Shown: positions 35,866 to 48,397 of the stretch, piece after piece | How the letters are laid out: each line of letters starts with the position of its first letter | How positions within the stretch are numbered: the first letter of the stretch is position 1 | Origin: Sisyra terminalis | Lineage: Eukaryota > Arthropoda > Insecta > Neuroptera > Sisyridae | Assembly: GCA_958496175.1 (NCBI GenBank) | Contig: OY292276.1 | Location: 56,371,080 to 56,435,079, forward strand | Direction: 5' to 3' | DNA length: 64,000 nt | The notes under the pieces: model-generated | Told to the model about the DNA's origin: nothing | The model's input: only the letters and a program-made list of their open reading frames with translations | Database searches by the model: none | Translations under genes and position numbers: made by a program

Positions 35866-35873
35866 GTCTAAGA

Positions 35874-38699
35874 AATACTTAAAGGAACCATTTGAAATTC
35901 GTAAAAAGTGTCGTCTACATACCTAAACCAGGTACTGGGCTTCAATGGAGTAACTTGAAGAATTCGAGTTTTAAAGTCATCCATGAAGATGTTTTCAATT
36001 CAGCCTATATGACAGCCCCTGATTTTAGTTTAAAGAACTTATCTTGAAATTTGAAGTACGTGAAGGTATGGCAGTTTTCTATGAATGGAAAAATATTAGA
36101 TTGGTTTTTCTAAAATCTACGGATAATTGATGTGGTATCTTGGATTGGGACATTCGTGAACAAAGAAACAACATCAAAACTGACTAAAGTATCAACTGGA
36201 CCAACCCTGATGGTCGCTATTCTAACTACAAAATCCGTTGAATTCTCAATGTGAGTTTGATTAAGACAAGATTTTGGAGTGATTTGATCAAATATTGGGC
36301 AAGAGGTAGAATCGCCAATATTACTTAAAATTGAACGTAAGGGAACGGAATCTTTGTGAATCTTTAGAGGTCTTAGAATATCTTAGGTCTCATATAGTCT
36401 TAGAAGATGATGGTTCTCTGGACAAAAGTTTTTTGATAAAATCGGGATCCAAATCTGTTTTTTACATTTTAAATTCTTAACACTTCTCAAATTCAAGGTT
36501 GATTTAGATGAGGAAAAATTCTTTGAAAAGATATAACTTTAAACTATCTTATTTATTTTGAATTTTCCTGAAGTGCAAAGGTTATATTAGTCTTTTATTT
36601 TCTTGCTCTGTTTTAGGATCTTTAAGAAAAATATTGTCTAATTGTAATTTCCAAGAAATTCCATTCTTTGTGCATGCAACATTAGGGTATTTTGATGTCA
36701 GAAAAATGTAGAAAATTGGAAAATATCAGGGAATTTCTTTGGGAGAGTAAAAATCAGGGAACCTTACATAAAATTCTGAATATTTGTAATTGTTGGGTAA
36801 GGGCTTTAGGTAGAAATATATCTAGAGAAGATCTTAAGTAAATTAGTAATCCGAAGAACCAGGATGTGAAATATTAAAATCAATAGAATTTCTATGAAAA
36901 ACCCTAACATCGTTGGGTTGTATTTCCCATGATTTTTTTGCAAAAATTCAAGTTTCTAGTCAAAAAGTTTTTTTACAAAGCCAGGACAAAACAAGGTGCA
37001 TATTTTTCTGGAAAGTCAAAAAAGCCAAAACTGGACTTTCAGTCAATTAAATATATTTGTATCACAGTGAATGCGTTCTACTAAACACCCCAAATGGCTT
37101 ATAACATCCCTTTATTCTTTGAATGTTGCAAGCATTTTGTGTGCTTAATGAAACGCACCCTCTACTGCCACCCCCAAATTTTGAAGTAGGGTTGCCTAAG
37201 TAAAGCGATACTCTTAATCCTGACAATGTAAATATCTTTAATAGCATTCTTATTAACTTACGACTTGAGTAAACTTTTAAGACTCGAAATTTAGTTTTTG
37301 AGAAAGAATTTTCAAGGAAGTTATGGTGAATTCTAGTTTAAAATTTTAGTTTTCTAGAATTCTAACTCTCTAGAACTCTAATTCTAGTTCTAAAGAATTA
37401 AAGCTTTACCTTAGTCAGTAAATTTAGTTTTCAACCTTATACTTGCGGGCTTTATAATAGGGGCATGAAAAATAGATATTTCTCACCATTCAAATGACAT
37501 CTTAGAATGCGCTTTTACTCAAAACTTTTGGAAACCTCTGAACTTGGTTGTTTAAAATCTAAGAGAAAATACTTTTTGATTTAATATAAAAACATTGAAG
37601 AAGGATAAATCATTGATTGGGATTTCGAACCAATTTATTGAAACATTTGAAATCAAAATATTTTCTGGATTATAGGTGAACTTGTATGTTACTGTTGAGA
37701 ACTGACAACTTTGGTCACTACGTCTGGTGACTAAAAAAGTATTGGTTTTAGTGAGTACTTTACTACATTTATATAAACAGTAGTTCATTAAAATTTAATT
37801 AAAAACCAAAGAAGAAGGTCTTCAGCATGATTTTTGGATAATCATGCATTTACTTTCAAAGTTTTTTTAAGTTTTAATTGAAAAAGAATTTTATTCTTCC
37901 TTATTAAGTTCTTGTTGGTTTCTCCATTCATATTTTTGTGAGTAAAAGATAAAACACCCAGTTTCTCCCCTTTTCCAAAATAAAATTTTATTATTCAGCG
38001 AAAATAGTTTATAGAATAACACTATGTTCCTCAATGACATTTAAAGTAAAAAAATTACCTACCGATAGCGATATAACACATTGGACACTATGTGCTTTTA
38101 TTTTCGCCTAAAACAGTTTTTCCAAGCATTTAATAGATGAAATATTCCTTGTTTTCGAAACTGATTCTTGATTTCGTGAGGTAGTTAGTTAAAGGAACTC
38201 TTTTTACAATATATAAATACAGTTTTTCTGCATTTGTAATCATTTTTCTGAGCTGAATTTGATCCATCTCAGTGAAATTTTTAAAAAAAAAAATATAAAT
38301 ACATATATTGAAATAAGAACACTAACTTAATGTTTACTAATGGATAACTTTTTAGTTGCACATAATACGTAGCCATGTTTTTTAAGCATCGCCTATTAAT
38401 CAGTTCTCAAAATTCATATTTTAGTGAAGAAAAAACTTAGTTTTTAAGATTAAGTAGTGTTTTTTTTAAAGTTGATACTAAATTATTATAATTTGGTTGC
38501 AGATTTGAAGTCTTCCCTATCCTTTAGTCAAGTCAATGAAAAATTGTTCAAAATTTAACATTTTTTTCTATCATATCGAAATTTCTTTCAATCCTATGCT
38601 TGTTTGTGGTTCCGATTTTTATTAGAAGACCCAAAAACTATTATTTTTCTCATTTATATTACCATATGCTGAAATGAAGCATAGCTATAATGGCAAAAC
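35874..38699. other. Non-coding, AT-rich
   Basis: No gene or repeat is supported. The 78-codon and shorter frames here have no known domains. Confidence 0.6.
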
Positions 38700-39350
38700 G
38701 TAAAAAGAAAACGATGAAGGAATGTCTTAGAGTCGCGGAGTCGATTCGTTGGTCGTCACAAAACCTTTTTGCGAATAATAATAGACAGACATCGCGAACA
38801 AGAAAACTGGCAGGACAGCGAATGATGATGGCATTCGAATCGGAGGCCCTTTAAGCCACCACATACCTACATATTAACAGCGCCTCTTTGTCCCTTATTC
38901 GCTCGCTCCGATTTCTTCGTCTTGTCGTTAACACATCCAGTGCAGACTTCCAGTTCATAACCGTTCTGGCCAAGTTCTGTTGATAAAGATTTCTGTGTTG
39001 GAGGCTTGTTTAGGTATGTGTTTTGCGTCTTTATCGTTCGGTTGCGACCAACGAGAGCGACAAGAAAATTCCAGGAAATTATTGCAGACGGCAAAAGAAT
39101 TCCGGCCGGCCAATGTTTGTGGTTGTGTTTGTGTGTATATGTGAGAGAATCTCCGGGGCGCAGTCTCAATCCTCTTTGGTCTTGTCGAGGAGAGCTTTTT
39201 TCGTGCTCTCTTCGATTTGCTTCCATACCTTTGGTGTCTAGGTATAGGTACGTTAGAGGTATGCGAATGTGTGCAAAAAGTGCGGCCAACTCGCACTCTA
39301 TTAGGGCTGCACAAAAATTCCACGATCCACGCATTTTTGCCAAAGATATA
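38700..39350. promoter_or_regulatory. GC-richer island, open in several frames
   Basis: About 650 bp clearly less AT-rich than its surroundings. On the minus strand one frame stays open for 158 codons (38867-39343) and another for 140 (38955-39377); on the plus strand one is open for 127 (39006-39389). Simultaneous openness in overlapping frames is expected when stop-rich AT bases are scarce. None of the peptides resembles a family I know, and no splice sites frame a unique exon. I favour a conserved regulatory island, but a minus-strand exon cannot be excluded. Confidence 0.35.
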
Positions 39351-39624
39351 CTCCATCTGGATAGGATTGGCCTTCAAAGTATGTACTAATCTTAATCATT
39401 GCGTTTACAACGATGCCTTAATCAAGTCATTTCTTAGGGACTTTCCAAAAATTCAAAATAATCTTTGATCTTTCGGTACAAATAACTTTCTGGGCTAAAT
39501 TTATCATTTTTTAGTGGAAAATTGTTGAATTTAGATAAATGTTGACTACAATTATTGAATTTCAAGACCCTATACCACCAATAAGGCAACAAAATTTTAA
39601 AGTTTGAATTTTCAAAATTATTTT

Positions 39625-40000
39625 TTGTCAATTGATAGGAAATCGTTTGTAGAGGTTTGTAAAAGAAATCGTTTTGTTGGTGACATAATAGTTTAGTAGT
39701 AATTAATTAATAACGAAAAATTAATTATTTAATCACTGATTCAGTATAATGCTAAGAAAATAGCGTTTTTAGTTATAATAAACAGGAAAATTTAGAAAAC
39801 TGTTGTTTCATAACACAAGAAAATTAATTTTTGTTATCATAGGTCGCTAAAAATCCTATTTTCTTAACATTTTACTATATCAATGATTAAATAATTAATT
39901 TTTAAGTAATTAATTAATTACTACTAAACTATTTTGTCACTAACGAAACCGTTTCCTCCACAAAACTCTACAAATGATTTTCCATCGATTGGCCAAAAAA
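39625..40000. repeat. Imperfect palindrome within duplication unit 1
   Basis: The left part (about 39625-39775) and right part (about 39845-40000) are inverted copies. Paired landmarks are ATTTGTAGAG, the GTGACA-to-TAGTTTAGTAGTAATTAATT block, and CTAAGAAAATAG. Unit 2 preserves the left part at about 40500-40600 and the right edge at about 41320-41400, so the palindrome predates the duplication and may be the core of a foldback element. Confidence 0.75.
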
Positions 40001-40689
40001 AAAATGGAACATTCAAACTTTAAACTTCTGTTAGCTAATCTTTATAGGGTAATTTCTAGACCTAAATAGAAATCTTTGTTTTGCATCTTCCGGAAAATTT
40101 ATACATTTACTGTTATAATAAGTATTGTGAAAAACTTTTGAACATTTTTTCCAGTGGAACGTATAGAAATGAAACTTTGAATCATTCATAAAACTATAGT
40201 TGTATCTGGAGGTTGATTAACTCCATCTGGATAGGATTGGCCTTTAAAATATGTACTAATCTTAATCATTGCTTTTACAACGATACCTAATCAAGCCATT
40301 TCTTAAGGGCTTTCCGAAAATTCAAAATTGTGTATGATCTTTCGGTACAAATAATTTTCTGGACTAAAGCTTCTTTAGTAAAGTGATAATTTATCATCTT
40401 TTTAGTGGCAGGTTATTGAATTTAGATCAATGTTGACTAATTATCAAATTTCTAGACTCTATACTGATAAGCCAACAAAATTTTAAAGTTTGAATTTTGA
40501 AAGAAGACGTTTTGTTGATGACATAATAATTTATTAGTAATTAATTATTTACGAAAAATTAATTATTTGGTCATTGTTTTAGTAAAATTTTAGGAAAATA
40601 GAGTTTTTACACTACATATAATAACAAAAATGCAGGAAAATTATGGAAAACTGTTGTTTTATAAAGCAACAAAATGAAAAATTAAAGAA

Positions 40690-41315
40690 AACTTAACCTA
40701 CCCTCCCGTCCCAAACCAGAATATTGGAAGAAAAAAAGGCATTTTTGAAATGATTTTTCTTCCTTAAATTGTATTTGAATGAAATTTTCCAAAATAAGAA
40801 ATATGAAGACATAATTAAACAAGCTTTTTTCCCAAATATTTTCATCGTTTGTTAAAATCAACTTTTCCCACAAAACATAACTGAATATTAATATGTGAAG
40901 TAACACACTAAGGGTTGTGTGTCATTAACATAAAACACGAAAACACAAAACCCTTAGTGTATTACTTAACATATTTATATTTAGCGATTAACTGCCGGAA
41001 AAGTTGATTTTCACTTACGATGAAAATGTATATGTGAAAAGCGTGTTCAATGTTGGTTAAATTTTTATCAGTCTGGAAAAGTTGGTTTAATCGAAAAGAG
41101 TGGAAAATAATTTTCGAATCCAAAAAAAGCACTTAATGTGTTACTTCACATATTAATATTCAGCGATATTCAGCAGTTTACTGTCGGAAAAGTTGATTTT
41201 CACAAAAGATCAAAACGTTTGTGTGAAAAGCGGTTTTGATTTTCGTCAGTTTGGAAAGGTTGGTTCAATCGAAAAATGCGGAAAATATTTTTCGAATCCT
41301 AATAAACACTTAATG
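40690..41315. mobile_element. Insertion with internal direct and inverted repeats
   Basis: It interrupts the palindrome of duplication unit 2. A block with AGTGTATTACTT and GGAAAAGTTGATTTTCAC recurs about 185 bp later (near 40990 and 41180), and an inverted copy lies at 40852-40917. ACTAAGGG/CCCTTAGT arms at about 40907 and 40950 form a hairpin. No coding capacity or clear target duplication; type unknown. Confidence 0.6.
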
Positions 41316-41691
41316 TAACTAATGTTAACAAATGAAACGGTTTCTTCCACAATCCTCTACGAATGATTTCCCATGGATTGGCAATAAAAAATTAGGAAAA
41401 TTTAAATTTTTAAATTTGTTGTGTTCATTGGTTAAAGGTGATTTCTGCACACTAAATAGTAATTTTTGCTATTTTTAAGGGTCAGTTTTCTTGCAGGAAA
41501 AAATTGCTTCAACTAGCAATTTTACTGTTTTCGCTTAGGTGTTTTTCGAAAAAGAACTTTCCATCTTCCGAAAAATTTATACATTTATTGCAGTAATAAG
41601 TATTGTGAAACTTTTTTAAATATTTACTCCTGTGAAATGAAAATTAAATTTTGAATCCTTTATAAAACAATATTTGTATCTGGATGTTGAT

Positions 41692-44600
41692 AAAGCATCT
41701 TTGTATTAGAACACAAGAATTATCGATGAAAAACCACTGGTTCATATAAAAATGGAAATTCTTTCGCCATATTTATCACATGTGTTACCCAATTGTTGTG
41801 TTCAATTGAATATTTGTCGAAATTTTTGATTAGTGAACAAAATCCACATAGTTCTCTTGATTGAACTCCATTCCCTTTTCTTGATTTCGATTGGGGAATG
41901 TTGAAAAATGAAAGCTGAAATTTTCTAAAACCATAACACGCAACTAATCAAAGTCTCCAATTATTCACTTAGAATGAGAATTCGTTGGATTTGGAAATAG
42001 GAAATTGAAAAATGTAGTTGGCTCCAGGCAGCTTTCTACGGTGCCCTTTTTGATACGTGCATATGTGGCAGTGGTGTTGGTTTCCCAATCGTTCCAATTG
42101 AAATGAGATCAAATCGACTGTTGAAATTCCTCAAATTCATTTGTGGGATTTCTTCATTTAAAAGGCCCCCGAATACAAAGTCGATAACATAATGTAAACA
42201 ATTGGCGTGGAATGTCATGACGTCATCGTGGTCCACACAATCTCTCGTTGCCGTGGCATTCAAAGTGGATCAAACGGAACAGCGAAAAAAATCGATTTGT
42301 CTATTTGTTGAAATTCAATAGTTCTTTGATATTTTTGGCATTCGGAAAATTCATTTACTGTTAATTAATTTCTGCCGGTCGGGTCGAGCGACGAGAGGCC
42401 GAAGTGAACGGTGGCCTGGCCACAATCGTAACGAGATGGCTTGTGAAAGATGGGATCAATGCACTTCCCAGCATCCAGCGAAGGAATTCGATTCGAAATG
42501 ATCTTCTTCGTCTCCTACGACGACGCGTGGAGGAGCCCCCGACTTCTTCGCCTCCAGTCGTCGTCTTCGTCTTCATCTTTCTGTCTTATGAGGAATGTGC
42601 GCCATCACAACACACAGAAGCCTTCACGGGGCGCTTCCACTAACAATACAAGACATCTTTAAAAGGTTGTCGCTTGTCGGTTCGGCCTGAATGCCAAATT
42701 AGAATTCGACGAAAACTCTTCACCACATTTTTTTTTCTTTGGCACATCTTCCAGACCTCTCGGTCCATCCAACTCATTTCCGAATATTCAAAACCAAGCC
42801 AAATCGCCAATCGGTTTCTTCAGCTCTAATTTCAAGAAATCTTAGGTGGAAGAACACATGGAAGACGACGAGGAGGAGGAGGAGGTTTCATGGCATAGCG
42901 ACTTTTATGGGTGGTAGATAATATGTGGTCGGCCCGGAATGCCTTTTATAGTGTGATAGCATTATGTAAATTACGAAAACGAGTAGGAGCGATGAAAAAA
43001 TTTCCCGATTCGAAGGACCAGAATGTGGGCAATGTGACACTTTTCTCAGACTATTTATTTTAACGTAAATGAAAACGTCAAAGGGGCATCTTTTCGCGCC
43101 TCGGTTTCATCCTATTTTCGCTCCTTGTCGGGCATTGTTATGCAAGTGTCTGAGGAATGCAGCAGACACCGGTTGTGAAGGTATTTACAATGACTGTAGG
43201 TGGGCACTGACCCCCCAGGGGCGGCTGCAGGGGGCCCTATGATCTTACCGCCTCGGGGGCCGCATATTCTCTCATTATCTTCAGTTCCTGTTGCCCTCAA
43301 TTGCAGCCTCAAACATAGATCGTTTTCTAAGCCACTTTTCAAGGCTTATTTAGCAATGATCACAACCTTCAATTCTCACACCTACAATCCTATTTTCTAA
43401 TCCTAAGTTGAAAATCTCTTATTTTGACCGGCTTTTAAATTTTTGGTTACTTTCTATGGTTTGATGAAACCCAATGACGTCATTAAAAGGACTTATTGTT
43501 TGTCAAATATTTCAACAACTAATACCATTAATTGGTTTCAAAGTGTTGATGAACTTTTAGAAAATCAAGTGGTTTCTAAGACGAATTTTTAAGTAATGGA
43601 TTGCTATAAATTCTTTAAATAGTTTTATAAGAATATTTGCCATACAAACTTTTACCTAAGACGAAAATTTCCTCATGAAAAAAAATATTTTATTCAAAAT
43701 AGTTCAATGAAGAAAACTCCAAATTATTAGTCAATATTTTTAGTGAACAATGTTCCAAATTGTTGCCAATTTGAAAGTTAAATAGTAAAATAATTGCAAC
43801 AAGTGGTCAACTCAGAATAATTGTTGCAAGTTTTTAAATAATTATCAATATTTGCAAGTAAAAGCTTATATTCTTCAAAAATGAGCTTTGGACTGAATAA
43901 CAAGTTTGTTGACCTCAAATTTCATTGATAATTACGAAGCTTTTTTTTTTAATTGAAAAGAAAAATTTGCACTTCTCTAAAGAAAACTTAAATTTTACGA
44001 AAAATGAGCTTTACAAAATTTTTAATGTACGATAAATTCTGTTGATTAAATTTCTTATATCTAAAAATTTTACGTGGTCTTACCTTTTGAAAGCCAAATT
44101 TTATAAAGGTGGATCTTTTTAAGAAAAATCGTTAGAATTAACGAAGAAAAACTTGATATTTTATAATAGTTTTCTTTACTCAGCCTTACAAAAAAAGGTA
44201 GTTTTTCAAGCTTCTTTATATATTCAATATTTTTATGGCGAATAAAATTTGATTTTTTTTTACTAGAACCAAGTCTTAGCTTTAATAGACAAGATCGAAT
44301 TTTCCAACTTTTTTTAAGTCATTATTCGATATAATTAATAGGAAAACTGGAAAAGCTCCAAAGCATAATAACTAAGAACTTCTTGGAAAGCTTTTATTTG
44401 ATGAAAATTATCTTTTCTTTAAACGTTGTAGTTCTTTTTTTTGTGGTTCTAGAAAAACTTATGTGCTTTTTAAAATAAAAACAAATTTGATTCAAAAAAT
44501 TTTCCTTGCTAAAATATAAAATATATTTTTCCTATTACTATTTCCAATCTATAAACTTCATTATTTATAAAACTTACTTCAATTTTATAAGCAGAAATAA

Positions 44601-47600
44601 GGCAACGTGAAAAATATGATTTCCAGGAAATATTTTTCTTTAATTTTCAAATAATAATTCTCAAGAAATTTGCATATATGTACATCAATTAAAATCAGAA
44701 ATTTATTAGTTCCTTAAGTTTCAAAACCTAAGTCTTCAAAATGATTTTTTTTTTTCAAATTGTTTGCTCCTAAGAGCATAAAAGCTTCAAAATTGATAAA
44801 AAATAATTTTCACTAAACTTATCCTTGTGATTTTTTAATTAGGGCACCTTTCTTCCAAAATGTCTTATCTTATATACTAAGGGGCTATGTCTGGTTATAA
44901 AATTTTTGTTAAGAGGAATTTTATTTTATAGATACATTAAAAATATGTACATATAGATAATTTATTATGCTTTAAGATCCTGCATTTTGTTTTCAAAAAT
45001 ATTCAAAAATTTTTGGTTAAATCTTCAAAATTTCACGATATTTTTACACCAACATATCGATCTAATGACCTTAATGATGATGGTCATGATATTTAAGGTA
45101 ATCTTAAATATAATTACCAGCAATAAGTAAAAATAATTATTCTGTAATTGTTAATTTCCCAGCTACATTTTACAATAATACTTTTTTTAAACTTTATTTT
45201 CTTAAAATTTGCATAAAAGTAAGTCTGACGAAAAATTATATCAAGGTTTTTTGTAGAGAAATAATTATGAATTTTCCATTTTGCCATTAAAAATTAAATT
45301 GGTGGAAAAGTATGAAATTATTTTATAATTCTATGAAGACTTTTAAGCTCTCGAAAGATCCATAAATGTTTTACCAGTATTGAAGTTTAGTTGAGATTTG
45401 ATTATTTGGTATCCTAGATTATAAGGTGTTTAAGATGGTTTTTAATGATTGAAGAGGAAAATTTTTAGGAAAATCTTTCCCTTCTTTTACTAAATAGAAT
45501 TTTAGGTTTAGTTCTTCAACTTGAGATTTCAATTTTCCGTCTTTTTAAACCGATTTTTCCGAGCATTCTAAAAATAGTTTTTCCTTGATTGGCGCTAATT
45601 AATTGTGAGTGAGAAACGCTCCCATTCCCACGGGACTGCGAGAATTCGCTCGTTTCAAATGGATATACGAATTTTTTTCGCCATCTCATATCAAATATAT
45701 ATATAGATATAGATACATATTCGTCGCATTCCATTCGAATGACGAAACGAAATTTTATTTTCCTCCTTTATTCTAAATGAGTGCAATTAATTTATTTATA
45801 ACTTTCGACTTAATGATTTGGCTTAATTATGCAGCCGCGATGGCTATTAATAGCGGGCGCTGATGATTGCTTTTCGACTTGTCCCGGATCAAAGGTTGGT
45901 CTAATTTAAATTAAGAATTTTTTTCTTCTTTATATTATTCTATGTTTCTTCGAGAAAAATTGTCACTGTAAAGTTTCCAAGATAAATTCTACAAAAAAAT
46001 TTTTTTTTCTAAATCCTAATCAATTTATCAAAGTGGGCTTAGCCCCGAAATTATAAACGACTTAGATAAAATACGTGAGTGTGGGGCAAGGAGAATGGAT
46101 CGGGGATCGGGTGGGTGCGATAAGGATGGGTGGATGGAAGAGGAAAAAAAAATGTAAAATAAACGAAGTTTATATTTTATGTGAATCACTTGATACAACA
46201 TACATTACATACTTTTGAAACACACATTCTCTCATACTTTTCTCTTTTCATTCCTACCACTTCCACTACTTAACAACATTCCAAACTTATAAAGAGACGG
46301 TCATTCACCATTTCATGATAATAGTAAATATATATATATATATATATATACATATATATGACTGTTGTGTACTCTTTAGCAGCATACAAGACCATGAATA
46401 TCTTCAACCATTTGACTATCCATAAGTGTGTGGTATTGAAAAATAAAGAAGAAAAAATTATCTTAATAAAGCATTTACTTATGCATAAATTTAAATGGAA
46501 ACGTGTTTTTAAAATGAACACTCTAGTGCCATCTGTGAACATCGACGTGAACTAAACCTAAACGATATAAAACCCAAGTTACAAACCAAACTATCTTAAT
46601 CAGCTTAAGAAAATGAAATTTTTGTCTGTAACTTATTAAAGTCTTAAAAGTTCACACCTCAATCCTTATTGAAAATTTTGGTTCAAGAATTAATTTGCAA
46701 CAAAAAGGTGAAGTTTTCCTATTAGTTTTCATGATAATATGCAAATTGTTGACGAGACAGCGCCATCTGTAATAACTTGACGTAACAACTAAACGCTTCG
46801 TGATATTACCGCTGGTGTCACTACCAATATAGAACTCCGATTTCAAATTCATAGAGAGTTGAAATTTTTTTTCTAAGATAAATAAAATGTCTAGCCAGCA
46901 CATGTTTTCTCGATGCATCAACTATTTAGTTTTATTTTCCACATTCAAACAATGAAAATTTTCATATAAATATTTACATTTCCAAAACAATTAATTGTTG
47001 TTTATTCTCTTCGACGATTCAACACTAACTCTCCGATGAATCAAAGACTTTATTTTCTATTTTATGTTGTTTTTTTTTTAATTTTTTTTTTTTGATATTT
47101 TCCAGAGAAAAATGTGTTGGTTGTATGCAAGTAAGAGCCGAAACAGGAAGCACATAAGATTTAAATTTGTCGGTTGGATGGGAGATGGGTTTGTGATGAT
47201 CATTAAAGCGGTTTTGGGACCAAAAGAGAGTCATTAGTGACATTTAAGGTGTGGATGAAACTGCTAAATAGTGTCAAATATCAATGGGACCCGCCACATG
47301 CACGGGTGACACATTTGAGGGCTCAATCGGTCGCATGCATCACTGCTCTTTGGGGGCTGCAATGTTTTTTCAGTGGAAAACCCGATATTTTTTTTTTTTT
47401 GGATGGTTTCAGAGAACACTGGAGAGAGCCGGCCAATTTTGAAAGGATTCTCAAGATTTGGAAGTCCATCAAGGATGGGTGGTGGATGCTGTAACAAATA
47501 ACGAAACTGGTTTTCATAATGATTTGACAGATATTTTTGATTCTGAGATCATTGTGAAAGCTGTTTTCGTATTTATTTCGCCGAGAGACCTTCGTCTTCG

Positions 47601-48062
47601 TTGCAACGAAGGATTGGATTCAATGGATCAGGATTCAACAAAATATTTAATTGACTTTTCTTAAGGTAATTCCCCAAAAAAACCATGGCTATTTTCCTTC
47701 AATTTGGGGTAAGATAATTTTTTCATTAATTCAGTAAAATAATTTTTCAATTTTTCATCAACTATTTTTAGGAATGTACTTTGTACAATATATACCTTAA
47801 CCACCACAGTACCAGCTAATAAATCGAGAAGCAATGAATATTTCGGAAGAAAGAAAAATATATCGGTTAAACAACCGATTTTCGATCAAAATCGATACAT
47901 CTTTAAATAAAAATATTCAAAGAATTATCCTTGTTTCGAAATAATGTTCAATACAACTACTTTAATGCCTATTTTGTTAACAATTACTTCTCAAAATAAA
48001 ACCAATTTACAGATTGTAAATGACATCGGTAAGATAAATAAAAATAACCTATATTCCATAAT
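41692..48062. other. Non-coding; islands at 42000-43140 and 47230-47665
   Basis: No gene is supported. The stretch 42000-43140 is the GC-richest island outside repeats and has a CRE palindrome at 42218-42225; its open frames overlap on both strands. A very GC-rich patch at about 43200-43275 (CCCCCCAGGGGCGGCTGCAG) resembles an eroded transposon end. Another CRE palindrome is at 43475-43482. The stretch 45830-45900 is a small GC-richer block with TTAATTATGC. A TA microsatellite lies at 46326-46359. Frames at 47237-47664 are in a GC-richer patch without known domains. The rest is plain AT-rich sequence. Confidence 0.55.
46326..46359. repeat. (TA)n microsatellite
   Basis: About 15 TA units with one CA interruption. 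It gives a poly-Tyr/Ile frame on the other strand that is not a gene. Confidence 0.9.
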
Positions 48063-48149
48063 AGATGATAAAATTCAAATCTCAGCTTTTATTTAATAAG
48101 AAGACAATTCAGGTTGTTTAAATTCGTTTTTTTTAATTTAATATTTTTT

Positions 48150-48212
48150 AATATTCAAATTAGCTACGTTTCGTTACGTATCGTAACTTCATCAGGTTTC
48201 TTGAATCACAGA
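48150..48212 (-). ncRNA. Hammerhead-ribozyme-like motif, family B copy 2
   Basis: Minus strand. CTGATGA (complement of 48189-48195), helix II GTTACG/CGTAAC, GAAAC (complement of 48168-48172) and GTA. Distal helix I ATTCAA/TTGAAT is present, separated from the core by an internal loop, as natural hammerheads have for tertiary contacts. The proximal helix I pairs are weak. Helix III needs a partner molecule (self-complementary ACGT). Confidence 0.5.
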
Positions 48213-48284
48213 AAATAAAATATTTTCAATTTAAATTCAATAAATAAAAAATATTGAATTTAAATTGAAAATATTATATTTTTT

Positions 48285-48345
48285 GTGATTCAAGAAGCCT
48301 GATGAAGTTACGATATGTAACGAAACGTAGCCTATTTGAATATTA
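48285..48345 (+). ncRNA. Hammerhead-ribozyme-like motif, family B copy 3
   Basis: CTGATGA at 48299-48305, helix II GTTAC/GTAAC with loop GATAT, GAAAC at 48322-48326, then GTA. Helix I has GC/GC next to the core and a distal ATTCAA/TTGAAT helix across an internal loop. This is the best-formed member of family B. One extra A follows the CTGATGA core as in all copies. Helix III requires dimerisation. Confidence 0.52.
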
Positions 48346-48397
48346 AAAAATATTCAATGAAAAAACCGATCATAAACAACCTGAATTGTCTTCTTAC

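Larger units (their letters stand above)
39351..41691. repeat. 870-bp direct duplication; second unit carries an insertion
   Basis: CTCCATCTGGATAGGATTGG begins unit 1 (39351) and unit 2 (40221). Both contain in order CTAATCTTAATCATTGC, ATCTTTCGGTACAAATAA, the palindromic segment with TAATTAATTA, a CATCTTCCG block, AAAATTTATACATTTA and a closing GTATCTGGAGGTTGAT-like block (about 40200 and 41680). Unit 1 is 870 bp and unit 2 about 1470 bp because of sequence at about 40690-41315. The first bases of the unit lie just right of the GC-rich island. Confidence 0.82.
48063..48397. mobile_element. Inverted hammerhead element, family B
   Basis: Two family B units sit head to head. Inverted arms run from AAGAAGACAATTCAGGTTGT (about 48100) to ACAACCTGAATTGTCTTCTT (ending about 48397) and meet near 48240 in an AT-rich centre (GAATTTAAATTG). 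Each arm has a hammerhead-like core pointing outward. The left side carries a further tail to about 48063 that is also present in the copy at 13586-13757, so the right side is truncated here. No coding capacity. Confidence 0.8.

Noticed and set aside
42361..42662. Three overlapping frames of 70-79 codons, one Arg-rich
   Set aside because: GC-richer sequence with few stops; the Arg run comes from CGT/CGA simple sequence.
47237..47664. Overlapping frames of 64-85 codons on both strands
   Set aside because: No family resemblance; GC-richer patch.
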